From contig WHTZ01000038.1 of the NCBI GenBank assembly GCA_009377495.1, forward strand, positions 1 through 59,228: a stretch of 59,228 bases of DNA, in the 5' to 3' direction. This document shows positions 34,752-43,803 of the stretch, one piece after another (position 1 is the first letter of the stretch; the number at the start of each line of letters is the position of its first letter). This DNA comes from Luteitalea sp. (GTDB lineage: Bacteria; Acidobacteriota; Vicinamibacteria; Vicinamibacterales; Vicinamibacteraceae). The translations under genes and the position numbers were made by a program. The notes beneath the pieces were generated by a model. That model did not search any database and had not been told where the DNA came from. It worked only from the letters and a program-made list of their open reading frames with translations.

Positions 34752-36025
34752 TCGACTACGACCGCTTTCTTTCGCGGGCGGGGGAGGCGCTCTTGCAATC
34801 TGCCATCCGGCAGATGGGCGTGATGGCGGCACAGCTCCCAGACGTGATCTCGTTTGCGCCAGGTTACCCGGCACCGGAGACGTTTGCCTGGGACGAGTAC
34901 CGCGAGATTGCCGGCGAGCTGCTGCGCGGACGCGATGGCAGAGTGCTGCAGTACGGGCCGACACGCGGCTATCCCCAACTGCTCGAGGTGTTCCAGCAGC
35001 GGTTGCGCGCGCGCGGCATCGTGGCCGCGATCGATGAGCTGATGGTCACCACCGGATCTCAGCAGGGACTGCACCTGGTGGGACGCGTGCTGATCGACCC
35101 GGGCGATGTGGTGCTCGTGGAGCTTCCGAGTTACACGGGGGCAATTGCGGCCTTCAAGAACGCGCAGGCCACGCTGGTGGGCGTGAAACAGGAAGTAGAC
35201 GGCATCGACCTCGCCGAGCTCGACGAGGTGCACCGGCAACACGTCCGCGCCGGCCGCCGCGTGAAGCTCTTGTACCTCGTCCCGAACTTCCAGAATCCGA
35301 CAGGCTTACTCATTGGTCTCGACAAACGCCGGCGGTTGCTCGAGTGGGCGCAGCGTGCCGATGTGCTCATCGTCGAGGATGATCCGTACTGCGACCTTTA
35401 CTTCGAGGACGCGGCACACGCGGCGGACACGCGGCCGATCAAGGCGGATGATGACGAGGGACGCGTGATCTATCTGAGCAGTCTCTCGAAGACACTCGCA
35501 CCAGGCTTTCGGGTGGCATGGATGCAGGCGCCCGCGTCGCTCATCACGAAGTTCGACACGGCGAAGCAGTCCACCGATCTCTGTACGAGCGGGCTCGATC
35601 AGCGCATCGCGTATGAAGCGTGCCGGCGGGGTCTGCTCGATCGGCAGGTTCCGATCCTCCGACGGTACTACCAGCGGAAGCGCACCGTCATGGCCAGCGC
35701 ACTCTCGCGCGAGCTCGGCGACCTGGCCAACTGGCCGCACCCGCGCGGAGGATTCTTTCTCTGGGTCGCGCTTCCGACCGGGGTCGACACCCAGGGCATG
35801 CTGGCGCGTGCGATGGAGCGCCAGGTGATTTACGTGGCTGGACGGCCGTTCTTCGTCGATGGGAGCGGATCGCACCTGATGCGGCTGTCCTTCTCGCTGC
35901 CCTCGGCCGAGCGCATCGAGGAAGGCGTGCGCCGGCTGGCTGACGTTGTGCGGGCCGAGCTTGAAGCTCGAACGGCATCGGAAGGAAATGACGATGTGGG
36001 CCACGGTTCGACGCCTGGCCGCTAG
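34748..36025 (+). CDS. PLP-dependent aminotransferase, class I (LysN-like)
   Basis: 425-residue fold-type I aminotransferase like 2-aminoadipate/kynurenine aminotransferases and the catalytic half of MocR regulators, without the DNA-binding domain. The PLP lysine is in SLSKTLAPGFRVAW. NPTG is in PNFQNPTGLLIG, the PLP-ring aspartate region in VEDDPYCDL, and the C-terminal arginine in HLMRLSFSLP. Transaminates an amino acid, probably branched, aromatic or aminoadipate. The natural end is probably near VVRAELEAR. The last 15 or so residues are antisense to a PhyH gene fragment, so the original stop was lost at a DNA junction near 35970. Confidence 0.88.
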   Translation: MIDYDRFLSRAGEALLQSAIRQMGVMAAQLPDVISFAPGYPAPETFAWDEYREIAGELLRGRDGRVLQYGPTRGYPQLLEVFQQRLRARGIVAAIDELMVTTGSQQGLHLVGRVLIDPGDVVLVELPSYTGAIAAFKNAQATLVGVKQEVDGIDLAELDEVHRQHVRAGRRVKLLYLVPNFQNPTGLLIGLDKRRRLLEWAQRADVLIVEDDPYCDLYFEDAAHAADTRPIKADDDEGRVIYLSSLSKTLAPGFRVAWMQAPASLITKFDTAKQSTDLCTSGLDQRIAYEACRRGLLDRQVPILRRYYQRKRTVMASALSRELGDLANWPHPRGGFFLWVALPTGVDTQGMLARAMERQVIYVAGRPFFVDGSGSHLMRLSFSLPSAERIEEGVRRLADVVRAELEARTASEGNDDVGHGSTPGR

Positions 36026-36164
36026 CGAGATACGCGAGCAAGCGTGGCCAGAACGCCTCTTGGCACGCGTCAACTAGGCGCGACGGGAAATGGCCTCGCA
36101 GGACGCAATAGCCCTGGTCTTGGATCTCGTTGATCGTTTTGTGAACTGACTCGATGGACGCCAT
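35970..36164 (-). pseudogene. Truncated PhyH-type dioxygenase fragment
   Basis: About 65 codons starting ATG at 36164 read MASIESVHKTINEIQDQGYC, then HFPSRLVDACQEAFWPRLLAYL and NRGPHRHFLPMPFE. This is the N-terminus of a phytanoyl-CoA dioxygenase (PhyH)-like protein as I recall the family. After FE the frame runs into antisense of the aminotransferase gene and homology ends. None of the iron-binding HxD...H residues is included, so it cannot be active. The gene was cut by a deletion or rearrangement near 35970. Confidence 0.6.
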
Positions 36165-36438
36165 GCCTCGACAAGCATGCCATGAAGTCGTGTTTCGCGA
36201 GATGCACCCGTTGTCGTCGCCACAATGCGTACGAGGCAGAGCGCGACTTCGGTCCCTGGTGCGCGATGCGCGTCCGAGAAACGGCACCTGTCTTCGGCGC
36301 CTCGCCTGCACGCAACTCGGTCTGGCTGGACCGAGTTCGGCATGCGTCTTGCGCGCAAGGGGTGTCCTCTTTCCACCGGCCAGGAGAGCAACCAAGCTTG
36401 ACCCCATCATTGCGCTGCGGTCGGAGTAGAGCCGCGGT
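36165..36438. other. Gap without a supported gene
   Basis: Between the PhyH fragment and the beta-propeller stop. Frames are open on both strands, but none shows a ribosome binding site, a family motif or convincing composition. It may hold the old promoter of the PhyH gene. Confidence 0.4.
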
Positions 36439-37641
36439 TCACTTGGCAGCGTCTGGTTTTTCCGGCGCCAAGCCGTATACCTTACCCTCCGCGCTGACCG
36501 CAACGAGACGCGTCCCGCCGGGCCGGGTCGGCTGCACCGCGATCACCGGTCCTTGGAGCTGCTCGACGTCGCTGGAAGCAAAGGTGAGGTGGCCAATCTC
36601 CTTGCCCGTGTCCAAGGCGTAGCCACGCACCTCCGGGACGAGGCCCGACATCACAACCGTCTCGCCAACAATCTGCGGCCCAGACCGAGGCCGCCAGGGC
36701 AGGGGCGTCCGCCAGCGCTGCGCGCCGTGCAGCCAATCGTGTGCCCGGAGGACCGTGTCGAGGGAGACGAACACGACGCGCGCCTCTCGAGCGTCCGCAC
36801 GGCCCACGAGGTCCGCGCCCGTACGCCAGCGCCAGTTGACCGTACCTTCCCGGTCGTCGAGGTGGTAGAAGAAGTTATCCGTCGACGACACATAGATTTC
36901 TCCCCCGTACACCAGCACGCCACTGGCGGGGCCGTCCAGCTTGCGCGTCCAGAGTACGTCCCCCGAAAAGATGTGGGCGGCAATCACGCGCGAATCGTCA
37001 AGTGGCAGATACAGACGGTCGCCGTCAATGGCCGGCTGCCCCGCGGCCACCGCGCCAAACGCGCGCCGCCAGACGAGCTCGCCGTTCGACGAACGGAGGG
37101 CGAGCACCTCTCCGCTGGCGAGCGGCACGATGAGCCACCCCGCCCGCTCGACCAGCGGCGCCGCGATTTCATCGTCGAGTGGCGTGTGCCACCGCGTGAC
37201 ACCGGTCGTTGCCGCGAGGGCTTCGATGCGGCCATGGCCCGCTGCAAACACCAATTCACCGTTGGAGGCCGGTGCCGAGGTCGTCGGATGCGGCGTCTTC
37301 CAAACGACCGCTCCGTCCGCCAGGGAGACGGCAGCCAGCGCTCCCGATTCGAGCGGCACGTACGCTCGGGAAGCGTCGACGCCCGGGGGGGCCACGACCG
37401 GTTCGCCGAGGTCGGCGCTCCACGCCACGCGGAGCGGAAACAGGACGTCGGCGCTCGCGGCTGAGTCTTGCGGCGGTTGGGCTTGTGCCGGCTGGTCCTC
37501 GGCGCGCGGGAGGATCTCGAGCCCGAGCGTACGTTGGGGGCGAGCTACCACCTCAGCAGCGAGCACAACAGCCAGAAGTGCCAATAGGCTGCGGCATCTC
37601 GGCGGCGACCCCCAAGATATCGTGGGCAGCGGGGAAGTCAT
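36439..37641 (-). CDS. Secreted PQQ-type beta-propeller protein
   Basis: 400 residues with an N-terminal signal anchor (LLALLAVVLAAEVVA, about 19-33). Repeated blades follow, each of the type G-x-L-xW-R/K-T-x2 (GAVVWKTPHP, GVTRWHTPLD, GELVWRRAFG, GDVLWTRKLD, GTVNWRWRTG, GAQRWRTPLP), as in PQQ_2/BamB-like propellers. It lacks a lipobox, so it is not a typical BamB lipoprotein. Probably periplasmic and protein-binding. ATG at 37641 is chosen; the 26 upstream in-frame residues would overlap the guaA start. Divergent from guaA. Confidence 0.82.
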   Translation of the reverse strand: MTSPLPTISWGSPPRCRSLLALLAVVLAAEVVARPQRTLGLEILPRAEDQPAQAQPPQDSAASADVLFPLRVAWSADLGEPVVAPPGVDASRAYVPLESGALAAVSLADGAVVWKTPHPTTSAPASNGELVFAAGHGRIEALAATTGVTRWHTPLDDEIAAPLVERAGWLIVPLASGEVLALRSSNGELVWRRAFGAVAAGQPAIDGDRLYLPLDDSRVIAAHIFSGDVLWTRKLDGPASGVLVYGGEIYVSSTDNFFYHLDDREGTVNWRWRTGADLVGRADAREARVVFVSLDTVLRAHDWLHGAQRWRTPLPWRPRSGPQIVGETVVMSGLVPEVRGYALDTGKEIGHLTFASSDVEQLQGPVIAVQPTRPGGTRLVAVSAEGKVYGLAPEKPDAAK

Positions 37642-37646
37642 CTCGT

Positions 37647-37652
37647 TATAAT
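37647..37652 (+). promoter_or_regulatory. Consensus -10 box immediately before guaA
   Basis: TATAAT lies eleven bases before the guaA GTG (37664), which would put the transcript start within about five bases of the start codon. No Shine-Dalgarno sequence lies between them, which fits a leaderless or nearly leaderless message. No TTGACA-like -35 is seen. Confidence 0.4.
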
Positions 37653-37663
37653 AGCTGCCAAAA

Positions 37664-39202
37664 GTGCCCCACCAAACCATTCTCGTCCTCGATTTCGGGT
37701 CCCAGTACACGCAGCTCATTGCTCGGCGCTTGCGCGAGCTCTCGGTCTACTCGGAGATCCTGCCATTCAGCGTGCCCCTGGGGACGCTCCGGCAGAAGCA
37801 GCCGGTCGGGATCATCCTGTCAGGCGGCCCACGGAGCGTGTCGGACGCGGGCGCCCCGCTCGCGGATCGCGGCATCCTCGACACGGGCGTTCCGGTCCTG
37901 GGCATCTGCTATGGCATGCAGTTCATGACGGCGGCGCTCGGCGGCCAAGTGAGCGGAGCGGCCCATCGTGAGTACGGCCACGCCCTGGTCAAGCTCCAAA
38001 ACACCACCCCGCTCCTCGCGGGGCTGCCCCCGGAGCTCCGCGTGTGGGCGAGCCACGGCGACTTCGTCGCCTCGCCTCCGCCAGGGTTCGACGTGACCGG
38101 TGTCAGTGCCAATGCGCCGGTGGCCGCCATGGAAGACCATGGCCGCAAGCTCTTCGGACTCCTCTTCCATCCCGAGGTGGCGCACACGGACCAAGGCACG
38201 GAAATTCTCGGGAACTTCGCATACAAGGTGTGCGGCTGCACAGGCGACTGGACGATGGCGTCGTTTGTCGAGGAGTCGGTGGCGAGCGTTCGCGCGCAGG
38301 TAGGTGAGAGACGCGTCGTGTGCGGCCTGAGCGGCGGCGTTGATTCGACGGTCGCAGCGCTCATAGTACACCGCGCCATCGGCGATCGCCTGACGTGCAT
38401 TTTCGTCGACAACGGCCTACTGCGGCTGAACGAAGCGCAACAGGTGGAGGAGCGCTTTCGCCACCACCTTCGCTTGCCGCTCGAAACGGTGGATGCCTCG
38501 AGCCTCTTCCTGGAACGGCTTGCGGGCATCACCGATCCAGAAGAGAAGCGCAAAGCCATTGGCAAGACGTTCATTGACGTGTTCGAGGCCAAAGCGTCCG
38601 AGCTCGGTCGCTTCGATTTCCTCGCGCAGGGCACGCTCTATCCCGACGTGATCGAAAGTGTGTCGGTGATTGGTCCGTCGACCGTGATCAAGAGCCATCA
38701 CAATGTCGGAGGCCTGCCTGAGCAGATGCGTATGAAGCTCGTCGAGCCGCTGCGGCAGCTCTTCAAGGATGAAGTCCGGCAGGTCGGTCTCACGCTGGGC
38801 CTCGACGAGACCTTCATTTGGCGGCAGCCGTTCCCCGGGCCTGGGCTGGCTGTACGCATCCTCGGAGAGGTGACGGCGGAGCGCCTCGACCTGCTCCAGC
38901 GCGCGGACGCGGTCCTCCAGGACGAGATCCGTCGACACGGATGGTATCGTCGTCTGTGGCAATCGTTCGCGGTGCTCTTGCCGGTGCAGAGCGTCGGCGT
39001 CATGGGAGACGCGCGCACCTACGAGTCCACGCTGGCGATTCGCGCCGTGGAGAGCAGGGATGGCATGACGGCCGACTGGGCACGTCTACCGCACGATTTA
39101 CTCGCGCGCATCTCGTCTCGGCTCGTCAACGAAGTGCCCGGTGTCAATCGGGTCGTGTACGACATCAGCTCGAAGCCACCGTCGACGATCGAGTGGGAGT
39201 AG
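37664..39202 (+). CDS. guaA: GMP synthase (glutamine-hydrolysing)
   Basis: 512 residues: the last step of GMP synthesis, XMP + Gln + ATP to GMP. The class I glutamine amidotransferase domain has Cys82 (GICYGMQ) and His169/Glu171 (FHPE). The ATP-pyrophosphatase domain has the P-loop SGGVDST at 223-229. The dimerisation domain ends in the conserved [12 protein letters not shown] start (GTGCCCCACCAAACC) without an evident ribosome binding site. The dnaE start follows seven bases after the stop. Confidence 0.97.
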   Translation: MPHQTILVLDFGSQYTQLIARRLRELSVYSEILPFSVPLGTLRQKQPVGIILSGGPRSVSDAGAPLADRGILDTGVPVLGICYGMQFMTAALGGQVSGAAHREYGHALVKLQNTTPLLAGLPPELRVWASHGDFVASPPPGFDVTGVSANAPVAAMEDHGRKLFGLLFHPEVAHTDQGTEILGNFAYKVCGCTGDWTMASFVEESVASVRAQVGERRVVCGLSGGVDSTVAALIVHRAIGDRLTCIFVDNGLLRLNEAQQVEERFRHHLRLPLETVDASSLFLERLAGITDPEEKRKAIGKTFIDVFEAKASELGRFDFLAQGTLYPDVIESVSVIGPSTVIKSHHNVGGLPEQMRMKLVEPLRQLFKDEVRQVGLTLGLDETFIWRQPFPGPGLAVRILGEVTAERLDLLQRADAVLQDEIRRHGWYRRLWQSFAVLLPVQSVGVMGDARTYESTLAIRAVESRDGMTADWARLPHDLLARISSRLVNEVPGVNRVVYDISSKPPSTIEWE

Positions 39203-39209
39203 CGCCACC

Positions 39210-42200
39210 ATGACTGAATTCGTCCACTTGCACTTGCACACCGAGTACTCGCTGCTCGACGGCGCCTGCCGCATCGAGGAGCTGGTCGCGCAGGCTGCCG
39301 CGCTCGGGATGCCCGCCCTGGCGGTGACCGAGCACGGCAACATGTTCTCGGCGATCGTCTTCCACGACGCGGCCCGCAAGGCGGGCGTCAAGCCGCTCCT
39401 CGGATGTGAGGTGTATGTCGCGCCGGGCGACCGCCGGATCAAGAGCGGCGTGCCTGGCGAAACGGCCAACCACCTGGTCCTGCTCGCCGAGACGAACGAG
39501 GGTTTCCAGAATCTCATCAAGCTGGTGTCCGCTGGCTACACGGAGGGTTTCTACTATCGACCGCGTATCGACAAGGACCTCCTCTCGCAGCACGCCAAGG
39601 GGCTCATTGGCACGAGTAGCTGCCTCAAGGGCGAAATTGCCGAAGGCCTTTACAAAGATCGCCTCGCGAAGGCACGCGAGGCCGCCGCCGCATACCGCGA
39701 CATCCTCGGACCCGAGAATTTCTTCCTCGAGATGCAGTACCAGGGCATCGGCGAGCAACAGGTGGTCAACAGCGCGTTGCCGTCGCTCGGCAAGGAGCTT
39801 GGCCTGCCGCTGATCTGCACCAACGACGTTCACTACCTTCGACACGGCGACCACAAGCCACACGACATCCTGCTCTGCATTGGTACGGGCAAGAACGTGC
39901 ACGATGCCGAGCGCCTGCGGTATCACGGCGATCAGTTCTACTTGAAGTCGGCGGAGGAGATGCGACAGGTGTTCGGCGATTTCCCGGAGGCGCTCGCCAA
40001 CACGGTGCGCATTGCGGAGCGATGCCGGGTCGACCTGGATCCCGTCGAGTACCACTTGCCGAACTTCGACGTGCCGTCGGGCTACACCGTGGACGGCTAC
40101 TTCGACAAGGTCGTCCGTGACGGGTTCACCGAGCGCCTCCTTCGCCTGCGACAGCTCGCCGAGCGCAGCGCCCTCACGCACGGTCTCGACGAGTACGAAG
40201 CCAGGCTGACGTACGAGATCGAGATGATCAAGCGGATGAAGTACTCCGGCTATTTTCTGATCGTGTGGGACTTCATCCGGTACGCGCGGGAACGAGGCAT
40301 CCCGGTCGGGCCGGGGCGTGGCTCCGCCGCCGGCAGCGTGGTGGCATGGAGCCTCAAGATCACGGATGTCGATCCCATCGAGTTCGACCTCATCTTCGAA
40401 CGTTTCCTCAATCCCGAGCGGGTGTCGATGCCGGACATCGACATCGATTTTTGCGAGCGCCGCAGAGGCGAGGTCATCGAGTACGTGACGCGTAAGTACG
40501 GCCGCGAGAACGTCGCACAGATCATTACCTTCGGCACGATGAAGGCGAAAGCCGTGGTGCGGGATGTCGGTCGTGTGCTCAACATGCCGTACGCCGACGT
40601 CGACAAGGTCGCCAAGCTCATCCCGCCGACGCTCGACATGACGCTCGACAAGGCACTCGATGAGAACCCGGCCCTGCAGCAGTTAGCGCAGAGCGACGGG
40701 CAGGTGCACGAGCTCCTCGAGATCGGCAAACGTCTCGAAGGGATGACGCGTCACGCCTCGGTGCACGCAGCAGGCGTGGTCATCGCGCCAAGCCCGCTCA
40801 CCGAGTTCGTCCCGCTCTACAAGGATCAGAGCAAGGATCAAATCACCACGCAGTGGGCCATGAAGGAGATCGAGCGGATTGGTCTCCTGAAGATGGATTT
40901 CCTGGGCCTGAGCACGCTGACGCTGATTGACGATGCCACGGCGGAGATCAAGCGGACGACGGGGCAGGCAATCGACATTGAGGGCCTACCGCTCGATGAC
41001 GGGCCAACCTACGAGCTGTTCGGTAACGGCCAGACCGCCGGCGTCTTCCAGTTCGAGAGTGCCGGCATGCGCGAGACGTTGCGCAAGATGAAGCCGCAGC
41101 GGTTCGACGACCTGATCGCGCTCAACGCGCTCTACCGACCGGGTCCGCTCCGCGCCGGCGTCATCGACGACTTCATCGAGCGTCGGCACGGGCGCGCCGA
41201 GATCAAATACGACGTGCCGCAGTTGGCGTCCATCCTGAGCGCTACCTACGGCGTCATCGCATTCCAGGAACAGGTGATGCACATCGCGCGCGAGCTGGCC
41301 GGTTTCACGATGGGCGAAGCCGACCTGCTGCGGAAGGCGATGGGGAAGAAGAACCTCGTCGTCATGCAGGCGCAGCGCGAGGGGTTCGTGAAGGGTGCGA
41401 CGGCACGGGGCCTCTCCGAGAAGAAGGCCACAAAGGTCTTCGACCTGATGGAGTACTTTGCCGGGTACGGCTTCCCCAAGGCGCACTCGACGACCTACGC
41501 GCTGCTCGCGTATCAGACGGCGTACCTGAAGGCCAACCACCCGTGGCACTTCATGGCGGCGCTGCTCACCATCGAATCGCAGAACACGGACAAGCTCGCC
41601 TTCTACTTGAACGAGTGCCGGGAAATGAGCGTTCCGGTGCTGCCCCCCGACATCAACATCAGTGAGCTGCGCTTCACGGTGAGCCCAGGCGAGGGCGTTC
41701 GGTTTGGGCTCGGGGCCATCCGAAACGTTGGGCAGGCTGCCATCGAGTCGATCCTTGCCGTCCGCGCCGCGCACGGCGGACGAATCGACTCGCTGTTCAC
41801 CGTCGCCGAGAACGCGGACCTCCGCCTGGTCAACAAGCGGGTCCTCGAAAGCCTGGTCAAAGCGGGAGCGCTCGACTCCATGGCAGACGCGGCATGGCCA
41901 TTGGCCGAGCGCCGCGCGCGCCTGTCGGCGGCCATCGATCGCGCGCTCGAGCATGGCAGCCGGCAGCAGCGAGATCGCGAGCAGGGACAATCGCAGCTCT
42001 TCGGCGACTCGGCAGACGAGGTCGGCGGCACGCTCGCCATTCCACTACCAGCGGCGCCGCCCTGGAGCGAGCGTCAACTGCTGGCGTTCGAAAAAGATGC
42101 CCTTGGTCTCTATTTGAGTGGGCACCCGCTGCACGAATTCAAGGCTGTTCTCGAGAAGGCTGGCGCCCGCACGATTGCCGAGCTCACCGAATCGGCCCCC

Positions 42201-42701
42201 AGCGTGCTGGCGGGCGGCATCGTCACGGCGCTCCGACCGCTCAAGACACGCAGGGGCGACCGGATGGCCGCGTTCGTGCTCGAAGACATGACCGGCACGC
42301 TCGAGGTCGTGGTCTTTCCGGATCCGTTCAAGCAGTGCGAGACGCTGCTCCTCAACGATGCCATGGTCCTCGTCAGTGGCGCCCTGGAGGTCACCGAAGA
42401 CAGTGCACGGCTGCGTGCGAACGAGATCACACCGCTCGCCGGGCTGCCGGGCAGACTGTCGCGCGAGGTCGTTATTACCATCGCCTCGCCACCGCACGAC
42501 CGGCAGACGTTCGAAGCGCTCGCGGGCGTGTTGCAGCGGCATCGCGGCGACCGGCGCGTGCGCGTCGAGCTGGAGCTGCGTGAGGTACATCGACCACTGC
42601 GCATCTCTGCGAACCTGGCGCAGACGCGTGTCGAGCCGTCGACTCGGCTCGTCTCGGAAGTGGAACAGATTTGCGGCAGCGGGTCGGTGAGACTGAAGTG
42701 A
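39210..42701 (+). CDS. dnaE: DNA polymerase III subunit alpha
   Basis: 1163 residues, the replicative polymerase of the DnaE1 type. N-terminal PHP domain (FVHLHLHTEYSLLDGA, later EHGNMF). The palm catalytic aspartates are in PDIDIDF at about 408-414. Thumb and fingers follow, with MRETLRKMKPQRFDDLIALNALYRPGPL, a helix-hairpin-helix region, and a C-terminal OB-fold (VTALRPLKTRRGDRMAAFVLEDMTGTLEVVVF). The ATG at 39210 gives the canonical start; the longer frame overlaps guaA. Confidence 0.97.
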   Translation: MTEFVHLHLHTEYSLLDGACRIEELVAQAAALGMPALAVTEHGNMFSAIVFHDAARKAGVKPLLGCEVYVAPGDRRIKSGVPGETANHLVLLAETNEGFQNLIKLVSAGYTEGFYYRPRIDKDLLSQHAKGLIGTSSCLKGEIAEGLYKDRLAKAREAAAAYRDILGPENFFLEMQYQGIGEQQVVNSALPSLGKELGLPLICTNDVHYLRHGDHKPHDILLCIGTGKNVHDAERLRYHGDQFYLKSAEEMRQVFGDFPEALANTVRIAERCRVDLDPVEYHLPNFDVPSGYTVDGYFDKVVRDGFTERLLRLRQLAERSALTHGLDEYEARLTYEIEMIKRMKYSGYFLIVWDFIRYARERGIPVGPGRGSAAGSVVAWSLKITDVDPIEFDLIFERFLNPERVSMPDIDIDFCERRRGEVIEYVTRKYGRENVAQIITFGTMKAKAVVRDVGRVLNMPYADVDKVAKLIPPTLDMTLDKALDENPALQQLAQSDGQVHELLEIGKRLEGMTRHASVHAAGVVIAPSPLTEFVPLYKDQSKDQITTQWAMKEIERIGLLKMDFLGLSTLTLIDDATAEIKRTTGQAIDIEGLPLDDGPTYELFGNGQTAGVFQFESAGMRETLRKMKPQRFDDLIALNALYRPGPLRAGVIDDFIERRHGRAEIKYDVPQLASILSATYGVIAFQEQVMHIARELAGFTMGEADLLRKAMGKKNLVVMQAQREGFVKGATARGLSEKKATKVFDLMEYFAGYGFPKAHSTTYALLAYQTAYLKANHPWHFMAALLTIESQNTDKLAFYLNECREMSVPVLPPDINISELRFTVSPGEGVRFGLGAIRNVGQAAIESILAVRAAHGGRIDSLFTVAENADLRLVNKRVLESLVKAGALDSMADAAWPLAERRARLSAAIDRALEHGSRQQRDREQGQSQLFGDSADEVGGTLAIPLPAAPPWSERQLLAFEKDALGLYLSGHPLHEFKAVLEKAGARTIAELTESAPSVLAGGIVTALRPLKTRRGDRMAAFVLEDMTGTLEVVVFPDPFKQCETLLLNDAMVLVSGALEVTEDSARLRANEITPLAGLPGRLSREVVITIASPPHDRQTFEALAGVLQRHRGDRRVRVELELREVHRPLRISANLAQTRVEPSTRLVSEVEQICGSGSVRLK

Positions 42702-42780
42702 CAGTGCGTGGCCCTCAAACGAAATTTCGGGTGCGGCGCGCGGGGCCTAAGTCATTTGTAGCGGGTGCGTACCACGGCCT

Positions 42781-43776
42781 ATGGTAGACACGCTAGAGTT
42801 CGAAGAACCAGTCGCGGTGCTGCTCAAGGAGATCGAAGCCTTGAGCCAGCGGCCCCAAACCGAAGGCCGCGATGCGGAAATTGCCGGCCTCCGGCGCCGT
42901 GTGACGCAGGTGCGCCGGGAGATCTTCTCACGCCTCACGCCGTGGCAGCGCGTGCTCGTTGCGCGCCACGCCGCTCGCCCGCACATGCTCGACTACGTGG
43001 CCAGGCTGTTTGTCGACTTCACCGAGATACACGGCGATCGGCGTTTCGCCGACGACGAGGCGATCGTCGCGGGATTCGCGCAGTATCACAGCGAGGCCGT
43101 GCTCGTCGTTGGCCATCAGAAGGGGCGGGACACGCAGCAGAAGATTAAGCGTAACTTCGGGTACGCCCGCCCGGAGGGCTACCGGAAAGCACTCCGGGCC
43201 ATGAGGCTCGCCGAGAAGTTCCACCGCCCGATCATCGTGTTCGTCGACACGCCGGCGGCATATCCCGGCGTCGAATCCGAGGAGCGCGGTATCGCCGAGG
43301 CCATCGCGTACAACCTGCGCGAGATGGCCCTGCTGGCCGTGCCCATTCTCATCATCGTGACGGGAGAGGGCGGCAGCGGCGGCGCCCTGGGTATCGCGGT
43401 GGGTGACCGCATCCTCATGCAGGAGTTCGCGGTCTACAGTGTCATTCCGCCCGAAGGGTGTGCGGCCATCCTGTGGCGCGATGCGGTCAAGAAGGTTGAG
43501 GCGGCCGACGCCCTCAAGCTCACCGCGGTGGACCTCCTGAAATACGGCATCATCGATGCGATCGTGCCCGAACCGGATGGCGGCGCGCATCAAGATCCGG
43601 ATGCCGCCACGCGGGCCGTCGATGCGGCGCTCTCGGACGCGCTCACGCGGCTGCGCGCCGAGCCCGCTGAGACGCTTGTCAACCGCCGCTACGAGAAGTA
43701 CCGCCGCATTGGCCGACTGGGAGCGGGGATCGTCGACATCCCGACTACAGGTACCACGAAGAACACGACGACATAA
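42781..43776 (+). CDS. accA: Acetyl-CoA carboxylase carboxyltransferase alpha subunit
   Basis: 331-residue AccA, which with AccD transfers CO2 from carboxybiotin to acetyl-CoA in the first step of fatty acid synthesis. Typical segments: an N-terminal coiled region, then RPHMLDYVARLFVDFTEIHGDR, GHQKGRDTQQKIKRNFGYARPEGYRKALR, FVDTPAAYPGVESEERGIAEAIA, GEGGSGGALGIAVGD and PPEGCAAILWRDA. accD is not in the window. The start has no strong ribosome binding site. Confidence 0.96.
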   Translation: MVDTLEFEEPVAVLLKEIEALSQRPQTEGRDAEIAGLRRRVTQVRREIFSRLTPWQRVLVARHAARPHMLDYVARLFVDFTEIHGDRRFADDEAIVAGFAQYHSEAVLVVGHQKGRDTQQKIKRNFGYARPEGYRKALRAMRLAEKFHRPIIVFVDTPAAYPGVESEERGIAEAIAYNLREMALLAVPILIIVTGEGGSGGALGIAVGDRILMQEFAVYSVIPPEGCAAILWRDAVKKVEAADALKLTAVDLLKYGIIDAIVPEPDGGAHQDPDAATRAVDAALSDALTRLRAEPAETLVNRRYEKYRRIGRLGAGIVDIPTTGTTKNTTT

Positions 43777-43803
43777 TCATTTTGGGTACTTCGAACCAAA
43801 CAC

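Noticed and set aside
36154..36429. 91-residue plus-strand frame in the gap before the propeller gene
   Set aside because: No ribosome binding site, Arg/Cys-rich composition, and it overlaps the PhyH fragment.
39141..39209. 23-residue extension of DnaE
   Set aside because: It lies inside guaA and has no similarity to DnaE starts, whereas MTEFVHLHLH fits the family.
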